DNA from: Flavobacterium johnsoniae UW101
GTDB lineage: Bacteria > Bacteroidota > Bacteroidia > Flavobacteriales > Flavobacteriaceae
Direction of reading: 5' to 3'
Length of the DNA: 64,000 nucleotides
Assembly (NCBI RefSeq): GCF_000016645.1
Contig: NC_009441.1
Span: 5,518,001-5,582,000, forward strand
A model generated the notes under the pieces. It worked only from the letters and a program-made list of their open reading frames with translations, was not told the DNA's origin and made no database searches. This document shows positions 7,972-16,226 of the stretch, piece after piece. Numbering within the stretch: position 1 is the stretch's first letter; each line of letters begins with the position of its first letter. The translations under genes were made by a program, and so were the position numbers.

Positions 7972-9021
7972 ATGAAAAAATATAACTTCCTAGCTGTCAT
8001 TTTATTAGGAATCACATTAATTGGATGCAAAGGCACAAAAAAAGGTGAAAATTCTTTATTTACCATTGATGATTCTGCTTTTCCTGCCCATTTTTTACCA
8101 AAAGAATCAGTTTCAATCGGAATTTTGAACCCAAATTCTAAAGAAATTGACAGCATAGTTTACTTCGTTAACGACAAAAAAGTAGGAAACACAAAAGGAG
8201 CCGAAAAATTTAAATTTGACTTAAAAGATCAAAAACTAGGTTATCAATACTTAAAAGCAACTGCTTATTTTGGCGGAGACTCTTCTGATGCTACTAAAAG
8301 AATTGAAGTCGTTTCTGATATCGAACCTAAATTATTAAAGTATAAAGTAGTTAATACTTTCCCTCATGACACTACTGCGTTTACAGAAGGCTTAGAATTC
8401 CATGATGGCCTTTTATTTGAAAGTACTGGTCAAAAAGAAAACTCATATTTCAGGTCTGTTGATTATAAAACAGGAAAAGTAATTAAGCAAGTTGACCTTC
8501 CTAAGGAATATTTTGGCGAAGGAATAACTTTTATAAATAATAAAATTTATCAGTTAAGCTGGCAGGAAAAAACCGGTTTTATCTATGATGCAAAAACTTT
8601 TAAACTAGAGAAAACTTTCAAATACGACAAAGATATTGAAGGCTGGGGAATGACACATGATGATAAATACATTTACCATTCAGACGGGACTGAGAAAATC
8701 TGGAAAATGGATCCAAATACTCAAAAATTAATTGATTATATAAATGTATATTCTGGTTCTTCAAAAATTAAATCTATTAATGAATTAGAATTAATTAACG
8801 GGAAGTTTTATGTAAACGTTTGGCAAAAAGATGCAATTGCTGTCGTAAATCCAACTTCTGGTTCAGTAGAAGGAATATTAGACCTTTCAGGTTTACGTAA
8901 ATTTGTTAAAGCAAAAAATGCAGAAGTTTTAAACGGAATAGCTTACAACCCACAAACCAAAACAATTTTTGTTACAGGGAAATATTGGGACAAATTGTTT
9001 GAAATAACAGTTTCTGAATAA
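7972..9021 (+). CDS. Glutaminyl-peptide cyclotransferase-like lipoprotein
   Basis: Family PF05096, plant-type glutamine cyclotransferase fold: a beta-propeller that cyclises N-terminal Gln to pyroglutamate in peptides. 349 aa. A lipoprotein signal ends at LIGC (Cys19). A region of about 95 residues with Ig-like strand pattern precedes the propeller. The propeller begins near VVNTFPHDTTAFTEGLEF and carries GEGITFINNKIYQLSWQEKTGF, EGWGMTHDDKYIYHSDG, NELELINGKFYVNVW and LNGIAYNPQTKTIFVTGKYW. The Ig-like front domain is extra compared with the plain enzyme. It is a single gene between the SRP RNA and hutI; probably periplasmic. Confidence 0.85.
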   Translation: MKKYNFLAVILLGITLIGCKGTKKGENSLFTIDDSAFPAHFLPKESVSIGILNPNSKEIDSIVYFVNDKKVGNTKGAEKFKFDLKDQKLGYQYLKATAYFGGDSSDATKRIEVVSDIEPKLLKYKVVNTFPHDTTAFTEGLEFHDGLLFESTGQKENSYFRSVDYKTGKVIKQVDLPKEYFGEGITFINNKIYQLSWQEKTGFIYDAKTFKLEKTFKYDKDIEGWGMTHDDKYIYHSDGTEKIWKMDPNTQKLIDYINVYSGSSKIKSINELELINGKFYVNVWQKDAIAVVNPTSGSVEGILDLSGLRKFVKAKNAEVLNGIAYNPQTKTIFVTGKYWDKLFEITVSE

Positions 9022-9050
9022 AAACACAAAAGAATTAAAAATACGAATTT

Positions 9051-9094
9051 CACAGATTTCACGGATTAGTTCGTGATAATTTGTGAAATTTGTG
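9051..9094. repeat. Imperfect palindrome CACAGATTTCAC...GTGAAATTTGTG
   Basis: Arms at 9051-9062 and 9083-9094 match at 11 of 12 positions, with a 20-base loop. It lies between two same-strand genes and just before hutI. There is no T run, so it is not a standard terminator. Related to the element at 61573-61707. Confidence 0.65.
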
Positions 9095-9113
9095 TTTTAT
9101 AACACTATCTATA

Positions 9114-10349
9114 ATGATTACATTAATAAAAAACATACAGGAACTGCTCCAAGTACGCCAAACATCAATTTCTAAAGTTTCGGGAGCTGAAATGGCAGAG
9201 CTTCCTACAATTAAAAATGCCTTTTTAGTAATAAAAGATGATCTTATTGCTGATTTTGGATCTATGGAAAACCTTCCAGAAATTAAAGCAGACAGCATTA
9301 TCAATGCTTCCGGACGTGTTGTTCTTCCTGCCTGGTGCGACAGCCATACGCATATTGTGTATGCGGGAAACCGCGAACAGGAATTTGTAGACCGCATAAA
9401 CGGATTTACTTATGAAGAAATTGCCAATCGTGGCGGCGGAATTTTAAATTCGGCTAAAAAATTAAATGAAACTTCTGAAGAAGAAATTTACGAACAATCA
9501 AAAATTCGTCTGGAAGAAGTCATGCGTTTAGGAACCGGAGCTGTCGAAATAAAATCAGGTTACGGATTAACTGTTGAAGGCGAATTAAAAATGCTTCGTG
9601 TGATAAAAAAACTGGCAGAAAATTATCCAATTTCAATAAAAGCTACTTTTTTGGGCGCACATGCTTTCCCAACGCATTATAAAGAAAACAAGGCAGGTTA
9701 TATTGATGAAATCATCACTAAAATGCTTCCTGAAATTGCACAAAACAAACTGGCAGATTATGTAGATGTTTTCTGCGAAAGCGGTTATTTCTCTGTTGAA
9801 GAAACAGAAAAAATCATGCAGGCGGGAATTGATTTTGGTTTAAAACCAAAAATTCACGTTAATCAATTTAATTCTATCGGCGGTATTCAGTCTGGAGTTA
9901 AATTTAACGCACTTTCTGTAGATCATCTTGAAATAATGAATCCAGAAGACATTGAAGCCTTAAAAGGCACCGAAACGATGCCTGTCGCATTACCTTCATG
10001 TTCTTATTTCTTAAGCATTCCGTACACACCAGCACGCGAAATGATTAAAGCAGGATTACCTTTGGCACTTGCAACCGATTTCAATCCTGGTTCTACTCCA
10101 TCCGGGAACATGAATTTTGTTGTAGCTACAGCTTGTATTAAAATGAAAATGACTCCTGAAGAAGCAATAAACGCGGCAACAATTAACGGCGCTTATGCAA
10201 TGGGACTTTCAGAAACTCACGGAAGTATTACAAAAGGCAAAAAAGCCAATTTAATTATAACTAAACCTATTTCATCTTACTACCAAATTCCTTATGCTTT
10301 TGGAAGTAATTTAATTGAAGATGTTTTAATTGACGGTCAAATTATATAA
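9114..10349 (+). CDS. hutI: Imidazolonepropionase
   Basis: Third step of histidine degradation: hydrolyses 4-imidazolone-5-propanoate to N-formimidoyl-L-glutamate in the cytosol. 411 aa, amidohydrolase fold. Metal-binding WCDSHTHIVYAG (His78, His80), AHAFPTH, IHVNQFN and ATDFNPGSTPSGNMNF are as expected for HutI. The ATG at 9114 is chosen; an in-frame TTG 24 bases upstream falls inside a palindromic repeat and is less likely. The gene is followed by a terminator. The next pathway gene (hutG) is 1.2 kb further, beyond a gene on the other strand; hutH and hutU are not in this window. Confidence 0.96.
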   Translation: MITLIKNIQELLQVRQTSISKVSGAEMAELPTIKNAFLVIKDDLIADFGSMENLPEIKADSIINASGRVVLPAWCDSHTHIVYAGNREQEFVDRINGFTYEEIANRGGGILNSAKKLNETSEEEIYEQSKIRLEEVMRLGTGAVEIKSGYGLTVEGELKMLRVIKKLAENYPISIKATFLGAHAFPTHYKENKAGYIDEIITKMLPEIAQNKLADYVDVFCESGYFSVEETEKIMQAGIDFGLKPKIHVNQFNSIGGIQSGVKFNALSVDHLEIMNPEDIEALKGTETMPVALPSCSYFLSIPYTPAREMIKAGLPLALATDFNPGSTPSGNMNFVVATACIKMKMTPEEAINAATINGAYAMGLSETHGSITKGKKANLIITKPISSYYQIPYAFGSNLIEDVLIDGQII

Positions 10350-10376
10350 TAAAATTAATCCTTTTCAAAATTATTT

Positions 10377-10408
10377 AACCCACAGCTCAAAACTGTGGGT
10401 TATTTTTT
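10377..10408 (+). terminator. Terminator after hutI
   Basis: AACCCACAG (10377-10385) pairs with CTGTGGGTT, followed by ATTTTTT. Confidence 0.85.
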
Positions 10409-10464
10409 ACTGCAATGTTTAAAATCGGTGCAAATACCATAAGTTTTACAAAGATTTAGTCCAT

Positions 10465-10494
10465 AAAAAAAGGCCTGTGAAATCACAGACCTTT
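10465..10494 (-). terminator. Terminator after the coiled-coil membrane protein
   Basis: Read leftward: AAAGGTCTGTGA-TT-TCACAGGCCTTT and then a T run; one mismatch in the stem. Confidence 0.8.
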
Positions 10495-10529
10495 AATATC
10501 AAAGTGGTATTTTTACTTCTTTGGCACAA

Positions 10530-11411
10530 TTATCTTAAACTAAAACTAGTTTTAGAAACTAATTCGTCATTATCAAAAACATTGATAAAATAAGTTCCTT
10601 TAGCGAAATCTTTTCCAGGAAGATCTTCAGTAACGTTTACAGATTTGTTTTCATACTTTACAGTAGTTTTAAAGCTGTATGTTAAAGAGTTATCTCCAAA
10701 GCTTTCTGTTTTTTTCTCGCCCAAAACGTTGTTTTTTGCATCAATAACCTGAACATAATATGTTTTATCTCCAGATTTAGCAATTTGGTTTTCAGCAATA
10801 GTAAAACTTACTTTTAAGATATCAGCACGGCTTGCTTTATCTGTTTCAATTTGTTTTCCAGAGCTTTTCAATTTATAAGCAGAAGTTTTAGTGTTCAAAA
10901 TTGATAATTTAGAACCTCTTTCAACTGTTTTTGCAAGCTCTTCATTTTGTCCTACAAGTACTTCGTTGTATTTTTTAGACTCTCCTAACACAGTAATTGT
11001 ACTATCTCTCTGAACTGTTAAAACACCATTTTGTTTTTTCAATTCGTCGTTTTCAGCAACTAGAGTTTTCATTTTACCCTGCATTGCCTGTACCTGAGCT
11101 CTGTATTTAGAAACATCACCTTTAGATTTATTCAAATCATCCATCAAAGCGACAACTTTATCTCTTTCCTGAATTAATTCGTCTGACATTGATGTGTTTT
11201 CAGCAATTGCAGCATCATAAGTTGCTTTCAATTCCTGTAAATCTTTCATTACAGACTCTTTTTCTGTCATTGTAGTTGTAAGTTCTGTCTTAACTACATC
11301 AGTATCAGAAGATAATTTAAAAATATACACTAAGCTACCAATCAGTAGGACTGCTAAAACCGCTATAATCGCTTTTAGACTTGAATTGTTGTTGTTCTTT
11401 GGGTTTTCCAT
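10530..11411 (-). CDS. Membrane-anchored coiled-coil protein, unknown function
   Basis: 293 aa. A short polar N-terminus (MENPKNNNNS), one membrane helix (about 13-31, AIIAVLAVLLIGSLVYIF), then a long coiled coil (about 38-175, rich in E, K, Q and heptads). A C-terminal beta-rich domain follows (about 185-293, with KASRADILKVSFTIAEN and GKDFAKGTYFINVFDNDELVSK). The last domain looks like an extracytoplasmic Ig-like fold. I do not recognise a named family. It sits between hutI and hutG on the opposite strand and so is not part of the histidine path. Confidence 0.8.
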   Translation of the reverse strand: MENPKNNNNSSLKAIIAVLAVLLIGSLVYIFKLSSDTDVVKTELTTTMTEKESVMKDLQELKATYDAAIAENTSMSDELIQERDKVVALMDDLNKSKGDVSKYRAQVQAMQGKMKTLVAENDELKKQNGVLTVQRDSTITVLGESKKYNEVLVGQNEELAKTVERGSKLSILNTKTSAYKLKSSGKQIETDKASRADILKVSFTIAENQIAKSGDKTYYVQVIDAKNNVLGEKKTESFGDNSLTYSFKTTVKYENKSVNVTEDLPGKDFAKGTYFINVFDNDELVSKTSFSLR

Positions 11412-11433
11412 ATTTAATAATTTTCTTTAATAA

Positions 11434-11441
11434 CAAATTTA
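11434..11441 (-). promoter_or_regulatory. -7 box of the coiled-coil gene
   Basis: TAAATTTG on the minus strand matches TAnnTTTG. No TTG at the usual distance was found. Confidence 0.35.
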
Positions 11442-11483
11442 AGAATTAATATATGTTAATAACGTAAGTTGTTACAATTATAT

Positions 11484-11491
11484 TATTTTTG
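11484..11491 (+). promoter_or_regulatory. -7 box of hutG
   Basis: TATTTTTG matches TAnnTTTG, 17 bases before the ATG. The nearest TTG is only 12 bases upstream, shorter than usual. Confidence 0.35.
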
Positions 11492-11508
11492 GAAAATAAA
11501 TTTTTTTC

Positions 11509-12555
11509 ATGGAGAAATTGATTCCTTTTACTGTCAATGATTTGGCAAAAGTCACAAATCATCGTAGTGGTGAAATAAAATTCGGAGAAAAAATGATTGT
11601 TTTGCCGAAAGACGCAGACAAAATCAAATTTTTACAAGAATCTGAGGCGAAGTATGTTCTTTTGGGAATTCCGGAAGACATTGGTGTACGTGCGAATTAT
11701 GGAAGACCCGGAACAGCATCAGCGTGGGAAAACGCTATTAAAAGTATTGCAAATATTCAGCATAACCGCTTTTCAAAAGGCAGCCAGATTATAGTTTTAG
11801 GACAGCTTGATGTTTCTGCAGAAATGCGTGACGTCGAAAACTTAGATTTTAATGACATTGACGACCGCTCTAAACTAAGCCAGCTGGTAGAAAAAATCGA
11901 CAAAGAAGTTTCGCATATTATATTTACTATAATGAAAGCCGGCAAAACTCCTATTATTATTGGAGGCGGACATAATAATGCTTACGGAAATATTAAAGGT
12001 TCGGCTTTAGCCAAAGGAAAACCAATAAATGCCGTAAATTTTGATGCGCATTCTGATTTTAGAATTCTGGAAGGACGCCACAGCGGCAACGGGTTTTCGT
12101 ATGCGTATGAAGAAGGTTTTCTAAAAAAATATTTTATTTTCGGACTTCACGAAAACTACACTTCAAAAAGTGTTTTAGACCTTATTAAAAAACTGGAAGA
12201 CCGCGTGCGTTATAACACTTATGACAGCGTAAATATTCGTAAGGAAAAAGATTTTACCCGCGAAATGGCTCTTGCGCTAGAGTTTATAAAAACAGATGCT
12301 TTTGGAATTGAGATTGATCTCGACGCTATTCCTAATATTGCCAGCAGTGCTATGACAATCAGCGGGTTTTCGGTAGAAGAATTACGTCAGTTTATTTCGT
12401 TTTTCGGACAGCATAAAAATGCTGCGTATTTACATATCTGTGAAGGTGCTCCAGATTTAGCCGATTCTCCAAATAACAATTTAATTGGAAAATTAATTGG
12501 GTATTTAGTAACTGATTTTATAAAAGCAAATAACGAAAAAGAGAAATTAGCTTGA
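11509..12555 (+). CDS. hutG: Formimidoylglutamase-like enzyme of the arginase family
   Basis: Mn-dependent ureohydrolase fold, 348 aa. The metal ligands are all visible: GGGHN (His155), NFDAHSDF (Asp179, His181, Asp183) and EIDLDAI (Asp270, Asp272). The family also includes arginase and agmatinase. The nearby hutI argues that this enzyme hydrolyses N-formimidoyl-glutamate to glutamate and formamide; that assignment rests on context. NFDAHSDFR followed by HSGNGFSYA fits the formiminoglutamase subgroup of Bacteroidota. It has its own promoter region, shared divergently with the coiled-coil gene. Confidence 0.85.
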   Translation: MEKLIPFTVNDLAKVTNHRSGEIKFGEKMIVLPKDADKIKFLQESEAKYVLLGIPEDIGVRANYGRPGTASAWENAIKSIANIQHNRFSKGSQIIVLGQLDVSAEMRDVENLDFNDIDDRSKLSQLVEKIDKEVSHIIFTIMKAGKTPIIIGGGHNNAYGNIKGSALAKGKPINAVNFDAHSDFRILEGRHSGNGFSYAYEEGFLKKYFIFGLHENYTSKSVLDLIKKLEDRVRYNTYDSVNIRKEKDFTREMALALEFIKTDAFGIEIDLDAIPNIASSAMTISGFSVEELRQFISFFGQHKNAAYLHICEGAPDLADSPNNNLIGKLIGYLVTDFIKANNEKEKLA

Positions 12556-12627
12556 AGAACAGGCGGCCTAAAACCACACATTTTCCAAATAATACAAGAT
12601 TCAAACAGCCGATTGACTGAATAAACC

Positions 12628-12635
12628 TATCTTTG
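12628..12635 (+). promoter_or_regulatory. -7 box of the RhlE gene
   Basis: TATCTTTG followed by C, matching TAnnTTTG, 44 bases before the ATG. The closest TTG is 12 bases upstream, so the -33 part is uncertain. Confidence 0.4.
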
Positions 12636-12679
12636 CACAGAATTTAGTACTTAAAACTAAAATTCTTAATTACTAAGAT

Positions 12680-13927
12680 ATGTTATTCGAAGATTTATCA
12701 CTCTCAAAAAGTATACAAAAAGCCGTATTTGAAGAAGGCTATTTAAATCCCACTCCTATTCAGGAAAAATCTATTCCGATTGTTTTAGCCGGAAGGGATT
12801 TAATTGGCTGCGCGCAGACAGGAACAGGAAAAACAGCGGCATTTGCGATTCCAATTATACATCAATTACACCGAATTGTAGGTTCATCAAAAAAAGCCAA
12901 ACAAATTCGCGCACTTATTGTAACGCCTACGCGTGAACTAGCGGTACAGATTGGGCAGAGTTTTGACACGTATTCTAAATATACCAATTTAACGCAATTA
13001 ACTATTTTTGGCGGTGTTTCTCAAAACCCTCAGGTTGATGCTTTAAAAAATGGTGTTGATGTTTTGGTGGCAACTCCGGGCCGATTATTAGATTTACACA
13101 AACAAGGTTTTCTTGATTTAAATCATCTGCATACCTTGGTTTTAGATGAAGCAGATCAAATGCTGGATATGGGTTTTATAAACGATGTAAAAAAGATTGT
13201 AAAACTTACGCCAAAAAACAGACAAACTTTATTATTCTCTGCAACAATGCCTCTTGCAATTCGCGAATTGGCAGAAATGTTCTTGCAGGATCCTGAAAAA
13301 GTTGAAGTTTCTCCGGTTTCATCAACTGCAGAAAATGTAGAACAGCGTGTTTATTTTGTTGACAAAACAGAAAAAAGAAACCTGCTTTATCGTTTAATTA
13401 AGGAAGAAAATTTATCAAACGTACTGGTTTTTTCGAGAACCAAACATGGTGCAGATAATGTTGTAAAAGCGCTTCGCAAAAAAAATATACCGGCAGAAGC
13501 CATTCACGGAGACAAATCGCAAAATGCGAGACAGCGTGTTCTGGATGCTTTTAAAAATAAAGAAGTCGGCGTTCTGGTTGCTACAGATATTGCAGCAAGA
13601 GGAATCGATATTGAACAGCTGCCTTATGTTATCAATTTTGATTTACCAAACATTCCTGAAACTTATGTACACCGAATTGGCCGTACAGGACGTGCAGGAA
13701 ACGGCGGTATTGCAATATCTTTCTGCGGTAAAGACGAAGAGCCTTACTGGAAGGATATTAAGAAATTAATAAAAGTAGATGTAAAAATTATTACAGATCA
13801 TCCTTACCCATGGCATTCAGGAAGTCCTGAAGCAGGAGAAAAACCTAAAAATTCAAACAGAAGCGGCGGTGCTCACAAATCGAGAAAATCAAGTGCTTCA
13901 AAACAAAATAAAAAACGCTGGTATTAA
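12680..13927 (+). CDS. rhlE: DEAD-box ATP-dependent RNA helicase, RhlE type
   Basis: Unwinds RNA, typically in ribosome assembly, RNA turnover or cold adaptation. All core motifs are present: the Q motif near PTPIQEKSIP (about 24-33), AQTGTGKT (45-52), PTRELAVQ (83-90), TPGR (132-135), DEAD (156-159), SAT (187-189), ARGID and HRIGRTGRAG. A basic, Ser/Gly/Lys-rich tail (last 30 residues) is typical for RNA anchoring. 415 aa, full length. The stop codon overlaps that of the convergent kinase, and a shared terminator stem contains the last codons of both genes. Confidence 0.95.
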   Translation: MLFEDLSLSKSIQKAVFEEGYLNPTPIQEKSIPIVLAGRDLIGCAQTGTGKTAAFAIPIIHQLHRIVGSSKKAKQIRALIVTPTRELAVQIGQSFDTYSKYTNLTQLTIFGGVSQNPQVDALKNGVDVLVATPGRLLDLHKQGFLDLNHLHTLVLDEADQMLDMGFINDVKKIVKLTPKNRQTLLFSATMPLAIRELAEMFLQDPEKVEVSPVSSTAENVEQRVYFVDKTEKRNLLYRLIKEENLSNVLVFSRTKHGADNVVKALRKKNIPAEAIHGDKSQNARQRVLDAFKNKEVGVLVATDIAARGIDIEQLPYVINFDLPNIPETYVHRIGRTGRAGNGGIAISFCGKDEEPYWKDIKKLIKVDVKIITDHPYPWHSGSPEAGEKPKNSNRSGGAHKSRKSSASKQNKKRWY

Positions 13928-13942
13928 AAACCAGCGTTTTTC
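13912..13942. terminator. Bidirectional terminator built from the ends of two convergent genes
   Basis: Perfect 10-bp stem AAAACGCTGG (13912-13921) with CCAGCGTTTT (13931-13940). The loop of nine bases holds both stop codons (TAA 13925-13927 on +, TAA 13924-13926 on -). A T run follows on each side. Confidence 0.85.
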
Positions 13943-16113
13943 GCTTCTATTATTAAGTAATTTATAATCTTAAACAATTTTACAGGCTCAAAAGGCTTTA
14001 CAATAATATCATTCATTCCTGATGAAAGTGCCTCATCTGTAATTTCGTCTTTATCAAAAGCAGTCAACGCCACTATAGGCGTTTTTACCCCTAACAGCCG
14101 AATGCGTTTTGTAGCTTCAAAACCATTCATTAACGGCATATTAATATCCATTAAAATAAGATCAAATCTTTCTTTCTCTAATATTGTAAGCGCTCCAAAA
14201 CCGTCATCAACGACTTTGCAGACAAAATTATTTTTTTCGATAATCTTTTTAGTAACCAGCTGGTTAATTAGATTATCTTCTACAATAAGAATTTTATAAA
14301 TTTCGCTTGATGTTAAATCCACCTCTATATCTTCAATTATTTTTTTTGTTTTTTGAGGATCATGTTCAAACGGAATTACAAATGAAAATGCAGTTCCTGC
14401 ACCTAAATCACTTTCCAGCGTAATTGTACTTCCAAAAAGCCCCAATAATCGTTTTACTATACTTAAACCTAATCCCGTTCCCTGATAATCTTCATCTTTT
14501 CGTCCTACCTGAACGAATTTTTCGAATATTTTATTTTGATCTACAGCCGCAATTCCAACTCCGTTATCTCTTATCAAAAAATCCAGATAGTATAATTTCC
14601 CTTCTATCTTATGTAGTTTAACGATAATATCAACTTCCCCGTTTTTTGTAAACTTTAGCGCATTGCTCACTAAATTCATTAAAATCTGACCCAGTCGAAG
14701 TTTATCACCAATTAAATACTCCGGAATATAATCGTCTATTTCAACATTAATTTTGTTATTATTTTTTTGGGATAGAAAAGAAAGTGAATTTTTGATCATT
14801 GTTATTTCATCCGAAATATTAAATGTCAAGCTTTCTAAAACTACTTTGTTTTCTTCAATTTTATTAATTTGAAGAATATCGTTAACTAAGGAAAGTAAAT
14901 ATCGTGCCGAAAATTTTAAAGCACTTAAATGCTGGCTCTGCGATAATTCTTTGTGTTCTTCAAGAAGCATATTTGTTATTCCTACCACACCATACAGTGG
15001 TGTACGCAATTCGTGGCTTATAGTCGAAATAAATTGGGTTTTGAGTAATGAGGCTTCTTCTGCAATTTCTTTTGCCTCTAAGAGCTCTAAATTGTGTTTT
15101 TTCTTAAATCCTATATTCTTAATCAGCGTTACAATTAAAAAAAGTAAGATTAGAGATGTGAGTATAAACAGGATTACGATAATTCTTGATTTTTTAAGAC
15201 TTTGAGACTGTGATGTTTTTTCATTTTCAATTTTGTCAATCTGTCTTTTATATTCATCCAGCTCTAAATTGAATCCGGCAATTGATGCTTTTTTTAATTT
15301 TTCCTGATTATAAAGTTCCTCTGTAATTTCATTAAACTTTACAAGATGCTTATAAGCCTCTTTATAATTCTTTATTTTGGTTAAGAATTTTGAATATTCT
15401 AAATGTGTATAAGACAAATCCGATTTTTCATCGCTGTTTTCTCCGGCGGCAATTGCTTTTAAAAAATAAGAATTAGCGGCTGTATTTTCGTTTTTGTAAC
15501 TAGAATACATTCCATTCAGCATATACACAATAATTTCTGTGGAAGCATCTCCGTATTTTTCAACATGATCGCCAACAAATTTTAAGTACGGATATCCTGC
15601 ATCAAATCTTCCAATATCAAAATAAGCCCAGGCAATATTGACATTGGTAAAATAAATCTGATCGCTGTTGTTTGTTTTTAAACTGTAAGCAATTGATTTT
15701 TGGTAATAATCTATCCCTTTATCAAACTGCTTTTTTTCGAAACAATAAATGTTTCCTATATTGTTGTGAAGACTGTACTTTAACGAATCGTTGTCTGTTT
15801 TATTTGCGTAGTATAAACCTTTATTGTAAAAGAAAAGAGCTTTATCAATTTCTGATAATTCGTTATAATTTCCGGCAATAACTTTGTATGCCTTTGCAAT
15901 TAAATTATCATTTTTTGCTGCTGTGGCATAATTTAATGCTACACGTGAAGTAATGAGAGATCTTTCGAAATTGGAGTCTTTAAAATCATCCCAGGCCTCC
16001 TTAATTAATCTGTTTATCCGGGCTTCTGAAACCGGTTCAGATTGTGCTACGGCAAAATTGCTGAAACAATTCAGAAATAGCAGTGTAAATAAAAAAATCC
16101 GTATGTGGGGCAT
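13924..16113 (-). CDS. TPR-containing hybrid sensor histidine kinase/response regulator
   Basis: 729 aa. A signal peptide (about 1-24) is followed by a periplasmic TPR region (about 30-270) and a coiled segment. Then come one membrane helix (about 310-334), the histidine kinase domain with STISHELRTPLYG (His about 367), the N-box NLVSNALKFT, DNGVGI and GTGLGLSI, and a C-terminal receiver with LILMDINMPLMNGF (Asp about 656) and VKPF. The TPR sensor layout is common in Bacteroidota and often follows metabolic or cell-cycle cues. No output domain is fused, so a separate partner is needed. A TTG precedes the ATG by one codon; the ATG at 16113 is taken. Confidence 0.93.
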   Translation of the reverse strand: MPHIRIFLFTLLFLNCFSNFAVAQSEPVSEARINRLIKEAWDDFKDSNFERSLITSRVALNYATAAKNDNLIAKAYKVIAGNYNELSEIDKALFFYNKGLYYANKTDNDSLKYSLHNNIGNIYCFEKKQFDKGIDYYQKSIAYSLKTNNSDQIYFTNVNIAWAYFDIGRFDAGYPYLKFVGDHVEKYGDASTEIIVYMLNGMYSSYKNENTAANSYFLKAIAAGENSDEKSDLSYTHLEYSKFLTKIKNYKEAYKHLVKFNEITEELYNQEKLKKASIAGFNLELDEYKRQIDKIENEKTSQSQSLKKSRIIVILFILTSLILLFLIVTLIKNIGFKKKHNLELLEAKEIAEEASLLKTQFISTISHELRTPLYGVVGITNMLLEEHKELSQSQHLSALKFSARYLLSLVNDILQINKIEENKVVLESLTFNISDEITMIKNSLSFLSQKNNNKINVEIDDYIPEYLIGDKLRLGQILMNLVSNALKFTKNGEVDIIVKLHKIEGKLYYLDFLIRDNGVGIAAVDQNKIFEKFVQVGRKDEDYQGTGLGLSIVKRLLGLFGSTITLESDLGAGTAFSFVIPFEHDPQKTKKIIEDIEVDLTSSEIYKILIVEDNLINQLVTKKIIEKNNFVCKVVDDGFGALTILEKERFDLILMDINMPLMNGFEATKRIRLLGVKTPIVALTAFDKDEITDEALSSGMNDIIVKPFEPVKLFKIINYLIIEAKNAGF

Positions 16114-16153
16114 CAATCGGCTAATTTTATCAAATATACACTTAAAAATAAAA

Positions 16154-16186
16154 AAAAGCCGTATTTCCTATAAAAATACAGCTTTT
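16154..16186 (-). terminator. Terminator after the dicarboxylate symporter
   Basis: Read leftward: AAAAGCTGTATTTT, short loop, AAATACGGCTTTT and a T run. One mismatch in the stem. Confidence 0.75.
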
Positions 16187-16226
16187 CTTTTCGGTTATCT
16201 TGTATTGTTTTCTCTAAAAAAAACAA

